Part shown: piece by piece, positions 32,185-45,050 of the stretch
Layout: every line of letters begins with the position of its first letter
Position numbering within the stretch: position 1 is the stretch's first letter
Source: Hymenoscyphus infarciens
Lineage: Eukaryota > Ascomycota > Leotiomycetes > Helotiales > Helotiaceae
Length of the DNA stretch: 64,000 bases
Assembly (NCBI GenBank): GCA_001414345.1
Contig: LLCB01000351.1
Location: forward strand, 1 to 64,000
Reading direction: 5' to 3'
Notes under the pieces: generated by a model
What the model was told of the DNA's origin: nothing
Database searches by the model: none
Seen by the model: only the letters and a program-made list of their open reading frames with translations
Translations under genes and position numbers: made by a program

Positions 32185-33992
32185 CTAAGCAGCGATGATC
32201 TTGCCACTCGGGGCCTGAGCCTGCAATGCGCGTTTGTCCTTGAATTCTTTCGACTCCTGGCTGAATCTTAGATGGCACCCTATTCAATCATCAGTTCAAA
32301 CCCCAAAATCCCAGAAAGGACAGGAGCAACTTACAATCACCGCAAGAAATCGGCTCATACTTGGCCGGATTCTCCTCACTGCAACAAGTAGGAATAACTC
32401 CCTCCACGCAATTGAAATTCAATCCTATTCTTCATCAGCATTATCCTTTACCCAACTTCATTCAGGGCCAGAGAGGGAGAGAGAGATAGAAAACAACCGA
32501 CCGAAGAAAAAAGGCATAGAAACCCTCTCCACCGTGCTAGTGTTATAAACCCTATGCACAGTACTTTTATAAACATCATTACAAAGCCTCATCATGAAAT
32601 CCCCAATATTCACCACAATAGTTCCCTCCACAGGCGTAGCCTTTATCCACTGTCCCTCTCTATTTAGCACTTGCAAACCACCCGTCATATCTTGCCATAA
32701 AAGAGTGAACAGCTGGAGATCTGTATGCGAGCCTAGACCGACGGTCTTGAGAGTTTGTTGGGCGGCTGTGGTTGTGGGGTAGTAGTTTAGGACTCCATCG
32801 GCGCCGGGGTATGTTACTCGGCTGTCAAAATAATCCTCTGGCAAATCAAGAGAAAGAGCAAAAACCTGCACGAGTTGGCGTGCCAAAGTGAGGCAGGAAG
32901 ACCAGTATGCGAGAATATCTTCTTTGAACCCTGGGAGGTGAGATGTTCCTTCCCAGACGAATTCTTCGGCTCGGAGGTAAGGTTTTACTTCTGAGGGGAT
33001 GTCGGAGAGGGGTTTTGGGATGGGGTCGTAGAGGGGGGAGTATTGCCACATGAGCTGTCAAGGATTTAGTTCTGGTCTGAGGAGGGGGGAAAGGGAAACG
33101 AACTGATTCTTTCATGTCGGGTGTTTCTCCGGGACTGATGTTTGTTTGTCCTGCTCCTTCTGGATGGCTGTCAGCAAGGAGAATTTGGGATTTGTTTGGT
33201 TTGAACTGAGTGTAGTTTGGATGGGAGGGTTTGAGATTCGAGTGATTGCTCCGGGTGCATCGATCACTTTTTTGGATGTTTTCAGTGAACCGTAGCTATC
33301 ACCCGAGAAGTTGTAGAAGAATTGGGAATTTGATTTCTTGATTCTTCTGAGCCTTCTAGGGTAATATTTCTTTGTCACCTAGAATGTTTGACAAAATCCC
33401 AAGTATAGTTGATATACGAGTAGCAACGATCGACGCAAGAACTCGAAAGTATCTCGAATAAGTGAGCCCGAAAAAAAAGAAAAGCTCAACTCACTCCACC
33501 CATTGAACCCCTTCGAGAGTTTCTGACTAACTTTCATCTTATCCTCCTCGCTCTGAGTAAAGAATCTAAAATCAATCTCAATATTAGCCTCTTTACCTCT
33601 CTTCTCTCTCCCTCTTTATCCCTCTCCTTCACTCTCACGACATTCATTTCTCCCCTGTCCCTTCTTCGATACCCAGTCTCTCGCCTTTGGAACAAAAACT
33701 TCAAGACTCACTTCAGAGCCTGCTCCTTAGCTCTCCCGATAGTTTCCTTCTCAATCCCATGATCTTTAACGTAAAAGAATCCCGTATTCACAGCTGCATT
33801 CCTAATTTCCTTCGCTAGTTCTTTCCTCGCTTCGAGGCCTCCCGATAGAGCGGAGAGAGAAATGATCGGGATTTCATCCGGTGTGCAATCTCGAGGGGGT
33901 GTAGTCAGGACATCTCTGTAGACTCTTCCGAGTGCTGTGCGGAGTTCGAGTTTTGTTGTTTTAGGAGGGGTGGTGGTAGTTATGGTAGACAT
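32185..33992 (-). CDS. 2-oxoglutarate/Fe(II) oxygenase, isopenicillin-N-synthase-like
   Basis: A multi-exon gene. Exon 1 is 33992 to about 33708, with the N-terminal DIOX_N segment IPIISLSALSGG and NTGFFYVKDHGI. The next exon has RFFTQSEEDKMKVSQ; then ISPGETPDMKES, and MWQYSPLYDPIPKPLSD from about 33051. The catalytic core has the HxD pair in GLGSHTDLQLFTLLWQD, the distal His in STVHRVYN and the 2OG-binding Arg in ERVSMPFFFG. It ends with GVIPTCCSEENPAKY and EFKDKRALQAQAPSG, stop at 32185-32187. All three iron ligands and the Arg are present. The family hydroxylates or desaturates small molecules; the substrate is unknown and no secondary-metabolism core gene lies nearby. The exact boundaries of the intron at about 33170-33490 are uncertain. 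Confidence 0.85.
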
Positions 33993-34759
33993 TTCTTTTC
34001 GGTTAGAATGGCTGAAATGGTGTCGTAAGGGTTGTGGTTAGATAGTGAACGTAAAGATATTCGTCGTGAGTTGATAGGAACCAGGAAGAGAGAGGTTCGA
34101 TTTTTATAGAATCTCGGGGGGGCTAAATCACGTGTGGGTCGAGACTATCGATTGTATGAATGTTAGATGAGCATTGATATCGATACAGCTTCTGATGATG
34201 GTTGGTTGTTGCAAATAATCCGGAGAAGTATGGGCAAGACTTTTGTGATACGATGAAGTGCAGAGGGCGATGTGCGGCTGAGAAATGGATCCAACACGTC
34301 AACGGGGTTCGGTACTCACTCTGGCTCAATCTCCAGCTCATGAAATCTCTGGGGAGCCTCTAGACATCGTCAAATGTATGCATTCGATAGCTGACATACT
34401 CTTCTCTATCGATAGGCATATAAGTTCAAGAGTGGGGCAGGACATTCTCCAATCCCCCAATGATCTGATCAATTACCCCCCTCCATCCCACCTTTCCTAT
34501 ACCATTTCTTCGGATCTCGCCTCGAGTCCCCAAGGGGGGCGGGCACGTTTGCCCAAACTCAGACTACGTACTAAACAACCTTCACGAGCAGAGTATATCT
34601 AACATTTCATTGGGAATCATCTCATGTTTCTCTTCTTAATCCAGAACCCATGAACCCCGAACCCATCATCCTCACTCCGATTTCTACCCCGATATTTTAT
34701 CATCTACTCCGATAATCAATCATCACTCTCGAACCTCATCACCACCCCCGAATAATATC
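33993..34759. other. Intergenic, no gene seen
   Basis: Pyrimidine-rich 34600-34759 looks like the 3' flank of the HEAT-repeat gene; 33993-34110 is the promoter side of the oxygenase. No further signal. Confidence 0.5.
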
Positions 34760-37700
34760 TCAACCCCCAAAATCCATCCTCAACGCAATCGTAGGCTCTT
34801 TGCCTTCATCCTCTCCACTCTCAACCTTAATTCCCCCTCGTCCCACACGTCCCTGCATGATAACACTCTCCATGAACCCCTTCTGCGCATCCCCCATTCC
34901 CCCAACAACACCCCTAAAGGCGGCTTGATCACTAGCAGCCAGTTCCAACAGCCTCGTACTAGTCTCCTTATACACACCCTCCCCCTCACTATTCGCCCTC
35001 GAAAGGAGTGTAGGAACAACAACAATCATCGCAACACCCCTCTGTGGGCCAGAGAGTGTAGTCACAAAAGTCGTGAGAGCATGCGTTATCAGTGCACGTG
35101 CGTTCTCGGGGTCTTCTGTGTTGGTGGAGGTAGCGAAGGTGATGAGACGGGGGAGGAGGAAGCGGGATATACTTTGATCGGCGGGAGTTTTGGGGGAGGA
35201 GAGGAGGAGGGTACGGATGCAGTTTGATGCTACTTTTGCAGTCTGATTTATATGTTAGTTTGAGGTATTGAGTGATGGATGAGGGAACTTACCATGCGAT
35301 CACTGAGGCAGTCTATGACCTCCTCGAGGAAGCGAGCAACGAGAGGCTCGCTTGCTGACATGTAGTTCTTGCCGCTGGTGAGGAGTAAGGTCGATGCAAG
35401 GAGAGAATTCTTGACACATGGGAGGGAAGCTTCAGTTTCTCGTTTCTGGGCGTGGAGGTAGATGGATAAGAAACGTTTCAGACATCCTTGAATTTGAGTG
35501 AGGTTTGTATCCTGTTCTTCTCTTTTCCCCTTCCTCGATGATGAGATACTAGTGATGAAGCGCTTGAGAATTGGGAGGGATTGAGGCACAACAACAGCTT
35601 GACAACTTGCTGTTCCTAGGATGGTTGCAAATATGTGGATGATGCAAGCGTGCAAGTCGGTTTTGATGATTGATGGGAATACTTCTGCAGCGTCGACCAA
35701 TGCATTCAGTGACACTCGAACCAAAACGACAGCTTCATCGGTCATCGCATGACGAGCAGATTGCCTCTGCTCAATGAGATTTGGAAGTAGTCCGGCCAGA
35801 ACCAGCACAATAATACGAGTCAACTCAAACAGTTGCTCGATATCTTCCGACAAATCGCCATTCTCAGGATCTGTTGCTTTCGTGGCAGATGGATGTGAGA
35901 TACACAACCCACGTGCAATCTGGACTATCACCGCTTGAACATCAAGTCCCTCGGTAAGAACCAGTCGATCAAGAAGGTCCATGGTCTCCGAGAAAATGGC
36001 CTCGCGATAGATGGCGTGGCCAGAAACACTGGGGTGGAGTATCTTCTTCAACGCTTGCAATATTTCCAAAGTCTGCTCTTTCGTGGCAAGTGCGTCGCTT
36101 CCAGGTCGTGCTACCAGCGCCTCGAAAGCGATACCAAAGAGAACGAAGAAGAAAGCTACGGGCTCGTCCCGATAGTTGATATCGTTGCCCTTCGAGTGGC
36201 CATTTGTAGTAGGTGTATCGGTATCTTTGCCATCAAGAGCATCAAATACAAATTCGCTGTCCTGCTCAATAAGACTTGCAATCGCATCAACGAGCTTCAA
36301 CCAGGAGTCTTGATAGAAGCCTAACAAGGTCTCTCGGTTTAAGGCGGAATAGATGCTATCAAGACTGCCCGATAATGACGGCGGACCCAAGCTCATTGAA
36401 ATATCGGGCTCAAATCTGAGACGGGCAAATTCTCTCAGAGAAGCAAGCCATAATGGGGTGAGTGTTCCGATATATGGCTTCAAAACATCAACCAAATAAT
36501 GCTGCTCAGTGCTAGCGACTTGAAGCTCAGCCCATGCAGAAAAGACAGCCATTTTCACCATGACTTGTGCGTTGGAGCTGAGACCCCTGAGGTCACCAAT
36601 GGAAGCCACCTCAGATTCTGTTGAGAAATTCTCAAGGGCCTGGACAATAGTCTTCAAGATCCGACCCATTCGGTCAACATCCGTGACAATTCCAGTGGCA
36701 ATGAAAGCTGCGCAGACATTGACGGCTTCTGATGCGAGCTCTGGAGAGGAATCGGACGCAAATGCCGGAGTAAGAGCAGAACTGATCTGTGCTTGATATT
36801 GTTCTAGCAATGGTGCTTCAGAGAAATCAGGGTCGGGCGTTTTGCCAAACATCTTAAGCACAAAATCGATAATCTTCAGGCCCCATACTCGCAACTCGAC
36901 AACATTGGAAGTGGAAGCCGAAAATGCCATTCGAATGACATCTGCAACCTTCTTCTGGAGAGCCATTTCCGCCGGTGTCTGGGAATCTGGTGATGCATCT
37001 TTGCTTACAAGAACAAAAATATCGCCCAGGCAGCTCATCGCAAATGTTCGAACTTGCCATCTCAGAGGTTCTTGACCAGCTCCAGCGGCTGTTTCTCCCT
37101 TATCTTCTCCCACCCCAGCAGCGGCCGCGAATCCAGCTACTTCTTCATCCTGAAGATCAGGCATCGCGCTAGCCTTCGTAGACGCAGCCACAGTATCCTC
37201 CGCTTTTGATCTTGTCATCGTCAAAACGTTCTGGCATCTCAGGAGCCACCTCGTGGTATCCGTGAGGCACGATTGCTGTAGCCAATTTCTGATCACGTTT
37301 CTAATGCCATCGTGACCGGGCGCGGAGTCTAGTGCAAGCCAAAGTTGGTCTTCAAACCCTTCTTCCGCAGCCTTAACCACATCTTCCGAGTTACGTTTCA
37401 TCAAGTTGTAGAGCCCATCGATGGCAATATCTCTCAACTCTGGATAGACGGAATTCAAATCTTTTTGAAGCTGTACGACATAGTCTGCGAACACCATATG
37501 GCCAGGCGCATACAGTGCGAGATGTTCGAGGCACTTCAAAGTTCCTGCCAGAACAAGGGTAGAGTCTTCGGCTTGGAATTGTCCAATAAGTGAGAGAATT
37601 AATTCTCGAGCAGTCGTCATATCTTGTAAATCAGGCCCAAGTACATTAATCATGGAGTCCACGCATCTTGTAATCGCTGCTGTAGTTGATAGTTCCAATT

Positions 37701-40700
37701 CTAGATTCGATGTTGGAAGAGAGGGGATATCCTCGTTGTGTGTGTCCGAAACATACATCTGTGAAATGATCCCTAGAGTACCAGAAACATACCCCGAAAA
37801 AGTCAATCCAGCAGATTCAGCAACCCTCGTCAGTCCTTCCAATGCCCAGAAATGAACAGTGGGGTGTGGATCTTGACATAGAGACATCAATACCCCAGCA
37901 ATAGTTTTCAGATGGAACCCAGCCGCCATACCTCCAACTTGAGAATGGATGCACCCCAATGCCATTGCACAACCAGCTCGAGCAGTTGGCTCACGGTTCG
38001 CCACAATCGTATCAATGAGAAATTTAACTTCTTGGTTCGTGTAGGCGTTTCCAGAGCTATTGCAAAGTCTCGCGAGAGCTTCGTAACCAATACTTCGTAC
38101 ATATTGGTCTTGATGGATGACGAACGGACGTATTATCTCCTGCAATGACTTCTCCACTGCCGAATTTGCGAGATCTCCCGCAGGAGAAGTAGTCTCTTTT
38201 GTAGCCACTTTCAAGGTCGAATACATGGCAGTAGCAACATTGATATTCATTGCCGCCTTCCGCCCGGGGTCTCGCTGAAGTGAGCCTGCTGACATAAATG
38301 TCGCGACCTGTTCCAGAATGCTCTCTTGTATCTTTGCAGGAGTCAAAGGGAATGCAATTGCAAACAGCTGAATCGCGATATTGACAACTTCGGTAGCTGG
38401 TGGATCCGGAAGTGTTTCAAAGTTCCCTAGGCTACCAAGATACAAAGCCAACGAGTCGTGCTCAAGCGAGCTGCAAATAGGGGAAAGAAGCACTTTTGAA
38501 ATTGCAGCATCATATCCTCTTTCTTCGGCCCAGTCATCGTGAGAGTCGCCCTCATGCTCATTTGGAAGTTTCTTGACCTTGAATCCACGAACCATACCAG
38601 TAACCCCGAAACCACAGTTATCTGCGACGTCCCAAATGTTGTCAAATGTGCTAGCGGAATTTGCGATTGAGGAGCTCAGTGAGCTTGGTGTATAGTTTTC
38701 GGGATCGGCGAAAAACGAAACCGCAAGAGTGAGGAGATTTGATTGAAGCAGTGCTTCGCTTCCTCCCGCGGGGCTCAAATTAACTAGTTTTGTATAGCAT
38801 TGTAACACTCGACGCTGAACCATGAGGTCCAGGTCGTGAAGCTGCAGCGATGGGGTGAGCCTTTGAGTGATATCGTCAGACGATTTCTTCGCTGGCATAG
38901 TTTTCAGAAATGCTGATGTGTTCTGAAGCATAGCAGCAACTCGCTTCGAGACATCCACAGTCAACAGCCTGCTGTTGAATTGAAGAAAGGCCAAGATAGA
39001 CCCAAGAGCACACTCTCTCACGTGTGTGAGAAAGGAAGATTCGAGGTAGCTTCGCTGCGAGGTATTATCCTTGGCGAGTGGCTTAGGGAGGGCATTCTTC
39101 CACAAAAGTAACAGCTGTGAAAGATGGATTTTGACAAAGTTGGGTCCCAATGACATGAGTCCGCCGATCAAAATCCAAGCGACTTGAATTTGGGTACTTG
39201 AAATTCGCAATTCGGATTTGCTACTCGATTTCAACAGCCCTGTTGCGAGAGATAAAACTCGACTATTGACATCGACAGAACCGTACAGCGGCTGTAAAGG
39301 GGCTGTAGAAATCATTGCAGAAAGACCGTTCGCATATCCAATACACCGGCGGGGCGAGTTTCTTCCTGTCGTAAGAAGATTCAACTCTCTGTTGACGCTG
39401 TTCATACATATAGTCAGGCAAGGAAGAAGTTGCTGTGGGCAAGCAAGAGCAAAAGTACGGAGACAGTAAGAGACGTAAATCTGAACTGTATAACTTGGGT
39501 GTTGAAGGACTTGTAATAACCCATCTCGACACGAATCAGCAAAGGCGTTTGAAGCGGAGCCCAGAATTTTCATCAGTGATGCCAAGGCACTCAAAACTGC
39601 AATGAGTGCGTGTTTCGATGGTTCCGCTCGCTCCTTGATAACTTGAGGGTAATTCTTCAAGACATCATTTATCAGGGCTTTTGCGGCGTCAATCTGGCCG
39701 GCTTCACCAAGAATCTTCTGTCCAATTACGTCTTCCAAAATAATTTGTACAAATCGCCTAGTTGTCAGAAGGCGATATCTGTTGTTGGTAATATTGTTGT
39801 GACTTAACACATCAATTGTAAGATGGTCCACAATTTTCATGTACGACGATTCCACACTGCTCTCACTGAGACTTTTGAAAATTCTGCTGTAACAAACAGT
39901 TACTCCGGCTCTTGCTCGTGTGGTAGTGGATGATTTCACATAAAAAGTTGATAGCTGTCGCAGCATCTCAGCCAATGAGAAAACAATGATCTGATTCTTT
40001 TTTGGCCCAGGACTTGCTGGTCTTTGAATTTCATCATCGTCTCCTCCTGCCATCATCGAATTGCGCTTGGTATTCGACCTTTTCAACTTCTTGATTGTTG
40101 GAAGATCTGAATCCTGTATCGGGGTTTCCGAGTAATTCTTCACCATAACTTCCGCAAGGCATCCTCCGGCTGCCTGTCTCACCAAAGGACTTGCTGAGTC
40201 GATAGCTTTCCATACGGCCGTTTTTAAATTTTCGAAATCGCTCTGGTTATCGAAATATGGTGTAAACTTGGCCAACATCTTCATGCATTGGCATGCCGCA
40301 ATTTGTACCAATGCTGATTTATCACTGGCAGCATAACTCCTAGCCTGCTTCCAAATATCTCTCGTAATAGCTTCGTCCATACTCCTTTCCAACATTTTGG
40401 CAATCTTTCCCGAAGCCTTGAAAATCGCTGCCCGTAAGCCCGCGTTGTTCTGCGCGTATTTCAGCAGCTTGACCAAGGCCGAGCATGCTAATGGGTGCAA
40501 CCCAATGGCACTATCCCCCGCAGCAGCAAACACATCCCCAATGCAATAAACCGCTGCATGCTTAATCCTCAAGTCTCCATCTGATTTCGCCTTCCCGCTG
40601 CTAATTATAGTTGCCAAATCATTGATCGTTTCGAAGAGCAGCTTCCTGTCCCCCTTCCCAAGTATATGCGCCAGACATCGTCCCAGGTTATTCCTAATAA

Positions 40701-41061
40701 CCCGTGTGGGCGGCGGCGCATTCAGAGTTAGAATCTGAAAGATCTCGCGCTTTAGATATAATTGTTGGGCTGTGCAATCGTCGGGCTCGAGTCCTTCGAC
40801 ATGTTTTGTGAGGGTGGAGACGAATTTTAGGAGGTATAGGTCTTGTTGTTCGGAAGGGAGCGACTGGAGCTTCTTGAGGTCGAGCTCAGGAGTTGAAGAG
40901 AGCTCCGAGCGGGAGGGGAGAACGACCTGGGACCCGTTCGCGGAGGTTGAGAGGTTTGTCGAGGACATTGACACGTCTTTATGTAGAGTTGGAGAGAACG
41001 TGCAAGATAGTTGGGATTGGAAGAGGAGAGTGCTTTCGCAACTGTTTCCCAGACACTGCAT
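34760..41061 (-). CDS. HEAT-repeat protein, Laa1/HEATR5 (p200) family
   Basis: Exon 1 is 41061-35293 and exon 2 is 35242-34760, with a 50-nt intron (GTAAGT...CAG); the product is about 2083 aa, or 2052 aa from the internal Met 32 (near 40968), which may be the true start. The N-terminal block RVIRNNLGRCLAHILGKGDR with LLFETINDLATII is typical of HEATR5/Laa1. The rest is alpha-solenoid with repeated VRxxAxxxL-type helices such as PTVHFWALEGLTRVAE and DQYVRSIGYEALARL. Its length fits the family (about 2000 aa). The family works with the AP-1 clathrin adaptor at the trans-Golgi/endosome. It is divergent from the neighbouring TACO1-like gene, with only ~100 bp between the first possible ATGs. Confidence 0.88.
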
Positions 41062-41160
41062 CAGCGATCATCGGAACATTATCGGGTAATCTTTTTAAAT
41101 TCAAAGCATCTCCAGAAGATCAGACCAGAGGAGGAGTATTTACTTCTGTACATACATAAA
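41062..41160. promoter_or_regulatory. Short bidirectional promoter between HEAT-repeat gene and TACO1-like gene
   Basis: About 100 bp separates the outermost ATGs, or about 190 bp if the HEAT gene starts at its Met 32. Both genes must take their promoters from here, probably overlapping each other's 5' leader. Confidence 0.6.
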
Positions 41161-42144
41161 ATGACTCCTTTTTTTAGAGGCCTTCGTCCTTTCATTACGA
41201 AAAATGATTCAATATGTTCACGCTGTCTCCAGTTCTCCACCACATCTACGGCACAATCAGGCCATAGTCGCTGGTCCAAAATCAAGCACGATAAAGGAGT
41301 CGTAGACCACAGGAGAAGCAAGTTCAACCAATTGCTCTCAAATGAAATTGCATTCGCCTCCAAAAGTATGCTGATTAATTTCCTCTCCTGTAAGCCGGAA
41401 AGCTAACAGATACACAGTTGGTGGACCCGATCCCAGTACCAACTACAAACTAGCAACCGCTCTCCAGAATGCTAAGAAAGGTACATAATGTAGCACCTCC
41501 TATCTGTCAACCTCAAAATCTACGCAAACTCACAAGTACCAGGCGGCTACCCAAAAGCAAACATGGCAGCAGCAATAGCACGAGGGCAGGGAAAATCCAT
41601 TACTGGAGGGACCCTCGAATACATCACACTAGAAGCAATTGCGCCACCCCAAATAGCGATGATTATCGAAGCAGAAACCGATCGTTCGAAACGGACACTA
41701 GAAGACCTACGATATATCGTCAAGAAAGGAGGCGGCGCTGCCACACCCACTACTTATTTATTTCAGAAGAAAGGACGGGTGGTGTTTGAGGTCGATGAAA
41801 CGCTGGGAGTGGATGATGTACTAGATGAGGCTATTGAAGCTGGCGCCGAGGATGTAGAAACCGACGAAGATGGCAGTATCGTTGTTTGGACGGAACCTAA
41901 TAAGACCACTTCGGCGGGACAATCGCTGGAGAAGAGTTTAGGGTTGAAGGTGGAAAGTTCACAAATTCTATGGGACTCTAATAAAGATACCAGGGTGCAA
42001 TTGGACACGGAAACTTCGAGGCCTTTTCTGGATCTCGTTGACCAAATCAGAAATGAACAAACTGTACAGGCTGTGTATGCGAATGTTGCTCAGGGAAGCT
42101 TGACTGATGAGGAATGGGACGAAGTAGAGAGCAAATTAGATTAG
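41161..42144 (+). CDS. YebC/TACO1-family mitochondrial translational activator
   Basis: Three exons start at ATG 41161. The N-terminus (TPFFRGLRPFI, Arg/Ser-rich) looks like a mitochondrial presequence. The YebC signature begins with QSGHSRWSKIKHDKG, continues across intron 1 (41367 to about 41418) with GGPDPSTNYKLATALQNAKK, and across intron 2 (about 41480-41544) with GGYPKANMAAAIARG. The acidic middle AIEAGAEDVETDEDG and the C-terminal third are all present. Length is about 285 aa, as in TACO1/Dpc29. In mammals TACO1 promotes translation of mitochondrial COX1; in yeast Dpc29 acts on mitochondrial translation. Its convergent neighbour is PET100. Confidence 0.9.
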
Positions 42145-42531
42145 TAGACCATAGAATGTATCATAGATGTACGGTAGATGTAAATCAAGTGTATTTGTGC
42201 CATTGTAGCGGGGAGTCTGCCAGATATCTTGGCCCATTGTTTTGTACAATACATTTTTGCTTGTAGTCGTTCAGTGACCATCGATTTTCCCTAGTCCTCA
42301 ACGCCTTCAATGCATAGGTAACGCCCTCTCCCAATCTTCAATATGTCCAGTCGAGTTCTCCATCATACACCCCTCGCTTCTCAACCCGTTTTCTCCTCCC
42401 GCGGTCGATTGGTGGCGTGGTTTGAGCCACCAAGAGAGGGATCGAGTTTCGATAGCGCGGTGTATAATAACCTCCCCATCCCCTACACCCTCTCTCCGCC
42501 CTCAATTTTCAATTCCAAATCGCCCCTTCTC

Positions 42532-42881
42532 TCACGAACCACCACTGCTACCCTCCCCATTCCCACCATCTCCCTTCTTAATCCCCTCATTCGCCAACCG
42601 CTGATCCCTCAAAAAAAGCCTCCTCTTCCGCAACCTCTCAAGCTCACTCCTAATCTCATCCCTCTCAAACGGAATACGATTCGTCTGTTCCGGCTTGGGC
42701 CAGAAATCCGGCACCGAGAATTGCTTGTCGAGGTTCGTGCCGTAGTAGTACATTATTGCGATGGGGAACATGATGTACATGCTGAACTAGAAGGTGGTAT
42801 GTCAGTTGGGGATTGATAAGGAGGGGAGAGTTGGATTGGGAGAAAAAGTACTTTGAAAACTTCGAGGTTTGGACCTCCCAT
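42532..42881 (-). CDS. PET100: Cytochrome c oxidase assembly factor Pet100
   Basis: Exon 1 (42881-42852) encodes just MGGPNLEVFK and exon 2 (42786-42532) starts FSMYIMFPIAIMYYYGTNL; the intron is 65 nt. The product is about 94 aa. The first 30 residues are the Pet100 hallmark: a short N-terminus, one membrane span and the NLDKQFSVPDFWPKPEQ segment. A charged helix RDEIRSELERLRKRR and a Gly/Ser tail follow. Pet100 is an inner-membrane chaperone for assembly of complex IV subunits. The 10-codon first exon is easily missed by gene finders. Confidence 0.93.
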
Positions 42882-43275
42882 TTTGGCGGTTTGGTGAGGA
42901 TCAAGTTGGGTGGTTTGTGGTTTGTATGATCTTTTGGAGTCGACTTGATTCAGAGCAAAATCGTCCGACTCGGTATCATCACGTGGATTTCAAAGCCCGA
43001 ATTCACCCCTGCAATTATGTACCGAGGCCCGGGTCTTCAAGCTTCCCCACGATTTCAACTTCACTTGAAGTTTGAAGCACTTCACTTCAGTACTTCGTCT
43101 GAAAAAAAGTCGTGTTATCAAGTTGCTTGAGACAATTTGGAAATTGCGACTTGCAACAAAAAATCAATACCATACCTCACACAGCTTTGCATTCACTGCG
43201 TATTAGATCTGAACAGCATTATTTTGCTTACATATAGAGTACACTCTACCTGCAATTAGCTCATTCTATATCACA
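42882..43275. promoter_or_regulatory. Divergent intergenic region between PET100 and the enoyl-CoA isomerase
   Basis: Both genes read outward from this ~390 bp. It holds a cccgaattcacc/ggcccgggtc GC-rich patch near 42995-43035. No defined site is recognised. Confidence 0.4.
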
Positions 43276-44187
43276 ATGGCCGATACAGTTAAAGTCGAAT
43301 ACAAAGGAAAGATTGCAGTCATTACAATAGACAATGAGAAGAAACTCAATGCCTTGAATCAAGATGGGTATTACCAACTTGCGAAATATATGAGAGAAGT
43401 TGCTACACATGATGAAGTTTTCATTACAGTTTTGACTGGAAAGGGTATATATTTCCAATTCATGTTTGAAATATATCAACTAAAATTATAACAGGGCGTT
43501 TTTTCTCGGCGTAAGTCTCATCGGACGCTGTTAAAGCCAATGGTACTAACATCCAATTCTAGAGGAGCAGACGTAGCAATTAGCAACTCTCAACCAGAAG
43601 GAACAGACGTAACCAAACACTGGCTCCAAAACTTCGTTGCCCACAACCTAAACATAACCCACGCCTTCTACACACACCCAAAAATCCTCATCGCAGCCCT
43701 AAACGGCCCAGCAATCGGTCTTTCTGCAGCTTTAATCGCATTCGCAGACTTCATATACTGCGTCCCCTCAACATTCCTCCTCACCCCCTTCTCCAGCATC
43801 GGTCTCGTCACAGAAGGCGGCGCATCTAGAGCTTTTGTTCAGAGATTGGGTATCAGTAAAGCGAATGAGGCGTTGATTATGAGCAAACGGTTGACTGCTG
43901 AGGAGTTGTTGCAAGTTGGGTTTGTGAATAAGATTTTTGATTGTGGGAAGGGCGAGGATGAGAAGTTCCGGGGATTGGTTTTTGAGGAGATTGAGAATAG
44001 ACTTGGGACCCATCTTAATGGGGAGAGTCTGATAAAAATCAAGGCTTTGATTAGAAAGCCGGAGAGAGAGGTTATGGATGCGCAGGGTGTGGCCGAGGTG
44101 TTTGGGGGACTTGAACGATTTACGTCGGGGGTACCACAGGAGGAATTTAGGAAGATTGCTAGTGGCGAGAAGAGGCATAAGCTATGA
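43276..44187 (+). CDS. Peroxisomal enoyl-CoA isomerase/hydratase (ECI1-like), with a 16-nt microexon
   Basis: Exon 1 is 43276-43444, the microexon is 43495-43510 and exon 3 is 43563-44187; together they encode about 269 aa. The microexon supplies RFFSA, joining LTGKG to GADV to rebuild the crotonase oxyanion motif TGKGRFFSAGAD. The second oxyanion element is AALNGPAIGLSAAL. LVTEGGASRAF carries the Glu expected as the isomerase base. The C-terminus is RHKL, a SKL-like peroxisomal targeting signal similar to the HRL of yeast Eci1. The enzyme would shift 3-enoyl to 2-enoyl-CoA during beta-oxidation of unsaturated fatty acids. Without the microexon the frame breaks. Confidence 0.88.
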
Positions 44188-44489
44188 TTTCCATGTGGAG
44201 GGTCATGTAGAAAAGAAATTTGGGATGGTGCCATTTTGGACGAGGTCGTAGGCTTTTCGGGATCGTCAGCATTTATGTTATATCTCTATATAGTTTAGAC
44301 AGAGAAGAAATGCTCACAGCTAAGATATAGGCTTAACAGCCCTATAGCCAAGCAAAACAGACGTAGACAAAATCCAAACTACGCTGAGCGAATCAAAAGT
44401 TCCACATACCATTGGAAAAACCTATTGTACTCCAAACACCAGAAACACCAGTATTCTTCCCAGACTCCAAACTCCGAATTTTCGCTGAA

Positions 44490-45050
44490 TCAGTTTTCCT
44501 CTTTCAATCGCCCCTCCTTCTCCATCTTGGCAGCTCTTTTCTCTTCGTCTCTCTTCCAATGGCTACCCTCTTCGTAGTTTTTGCTGATTCCAAGAGCACT
44601 TCTGAATTTGTCGTCCTGCTTGATCTTCGCCTCGGCCAGTTCGTGTACTTGGTGCATCTTAAGTCCCTTCGCATTTGGTCCGCCTCCTCTACCTCGTTCT
44701 AATTCTTTGAGTAACTTCTTTCGTAGTCCCTCGGTTCGTGTCTCGATTTCTTCCTCGTCGACACTATTCGATATTTGTTAGATGTGGACTCGAAATGGAA
44801 ATCGCGTGAAGTGAACGTACCCCTCATCCTCTAGCCTATCTCTCAATTCAAAAACTTCCAACTCGACAGCTCGCTTTCGGTCGTGTTCCAGAATATCCTT
44901 ATCTGGTTGTCTCGGTCGGTGCTTCATGCTATCGATGTCGGTGGAGTATGGTTTGCCTTGGTCGCGGGGTCGAAGGTGTGCGAGGTTTCGTTGGACATAG
45001 CCAGAGGTTCCACTACCACGAGGGGTGGTAAGTCCAACGTTTGAAGACAT
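44490..45050 (-). CDS. CWC21: Pre-mRNA splicing factor Cwc21 (cwf21 domain)
   Basis: Exon 1 (45050-44821) begins MSSNVGLTTPRGSGTSGYVQ, followed by RNLAHLRPRD, the invariant Cwc21/SRRM2 N-terminus that binds Prp8 and Snu114. The cwf21 domain DILEHDRKRAVELEVFELRD is followed by LEDEG, a 57-nt intron, and exon 2 (44763-44490) with VDEEEIETRTEGLRKKLL. The tail is charged and helical, ending KEGRLKEEN. The product is about 167 aa, typical of the fungal short form without the long RS domain. Confidence 0.9.
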
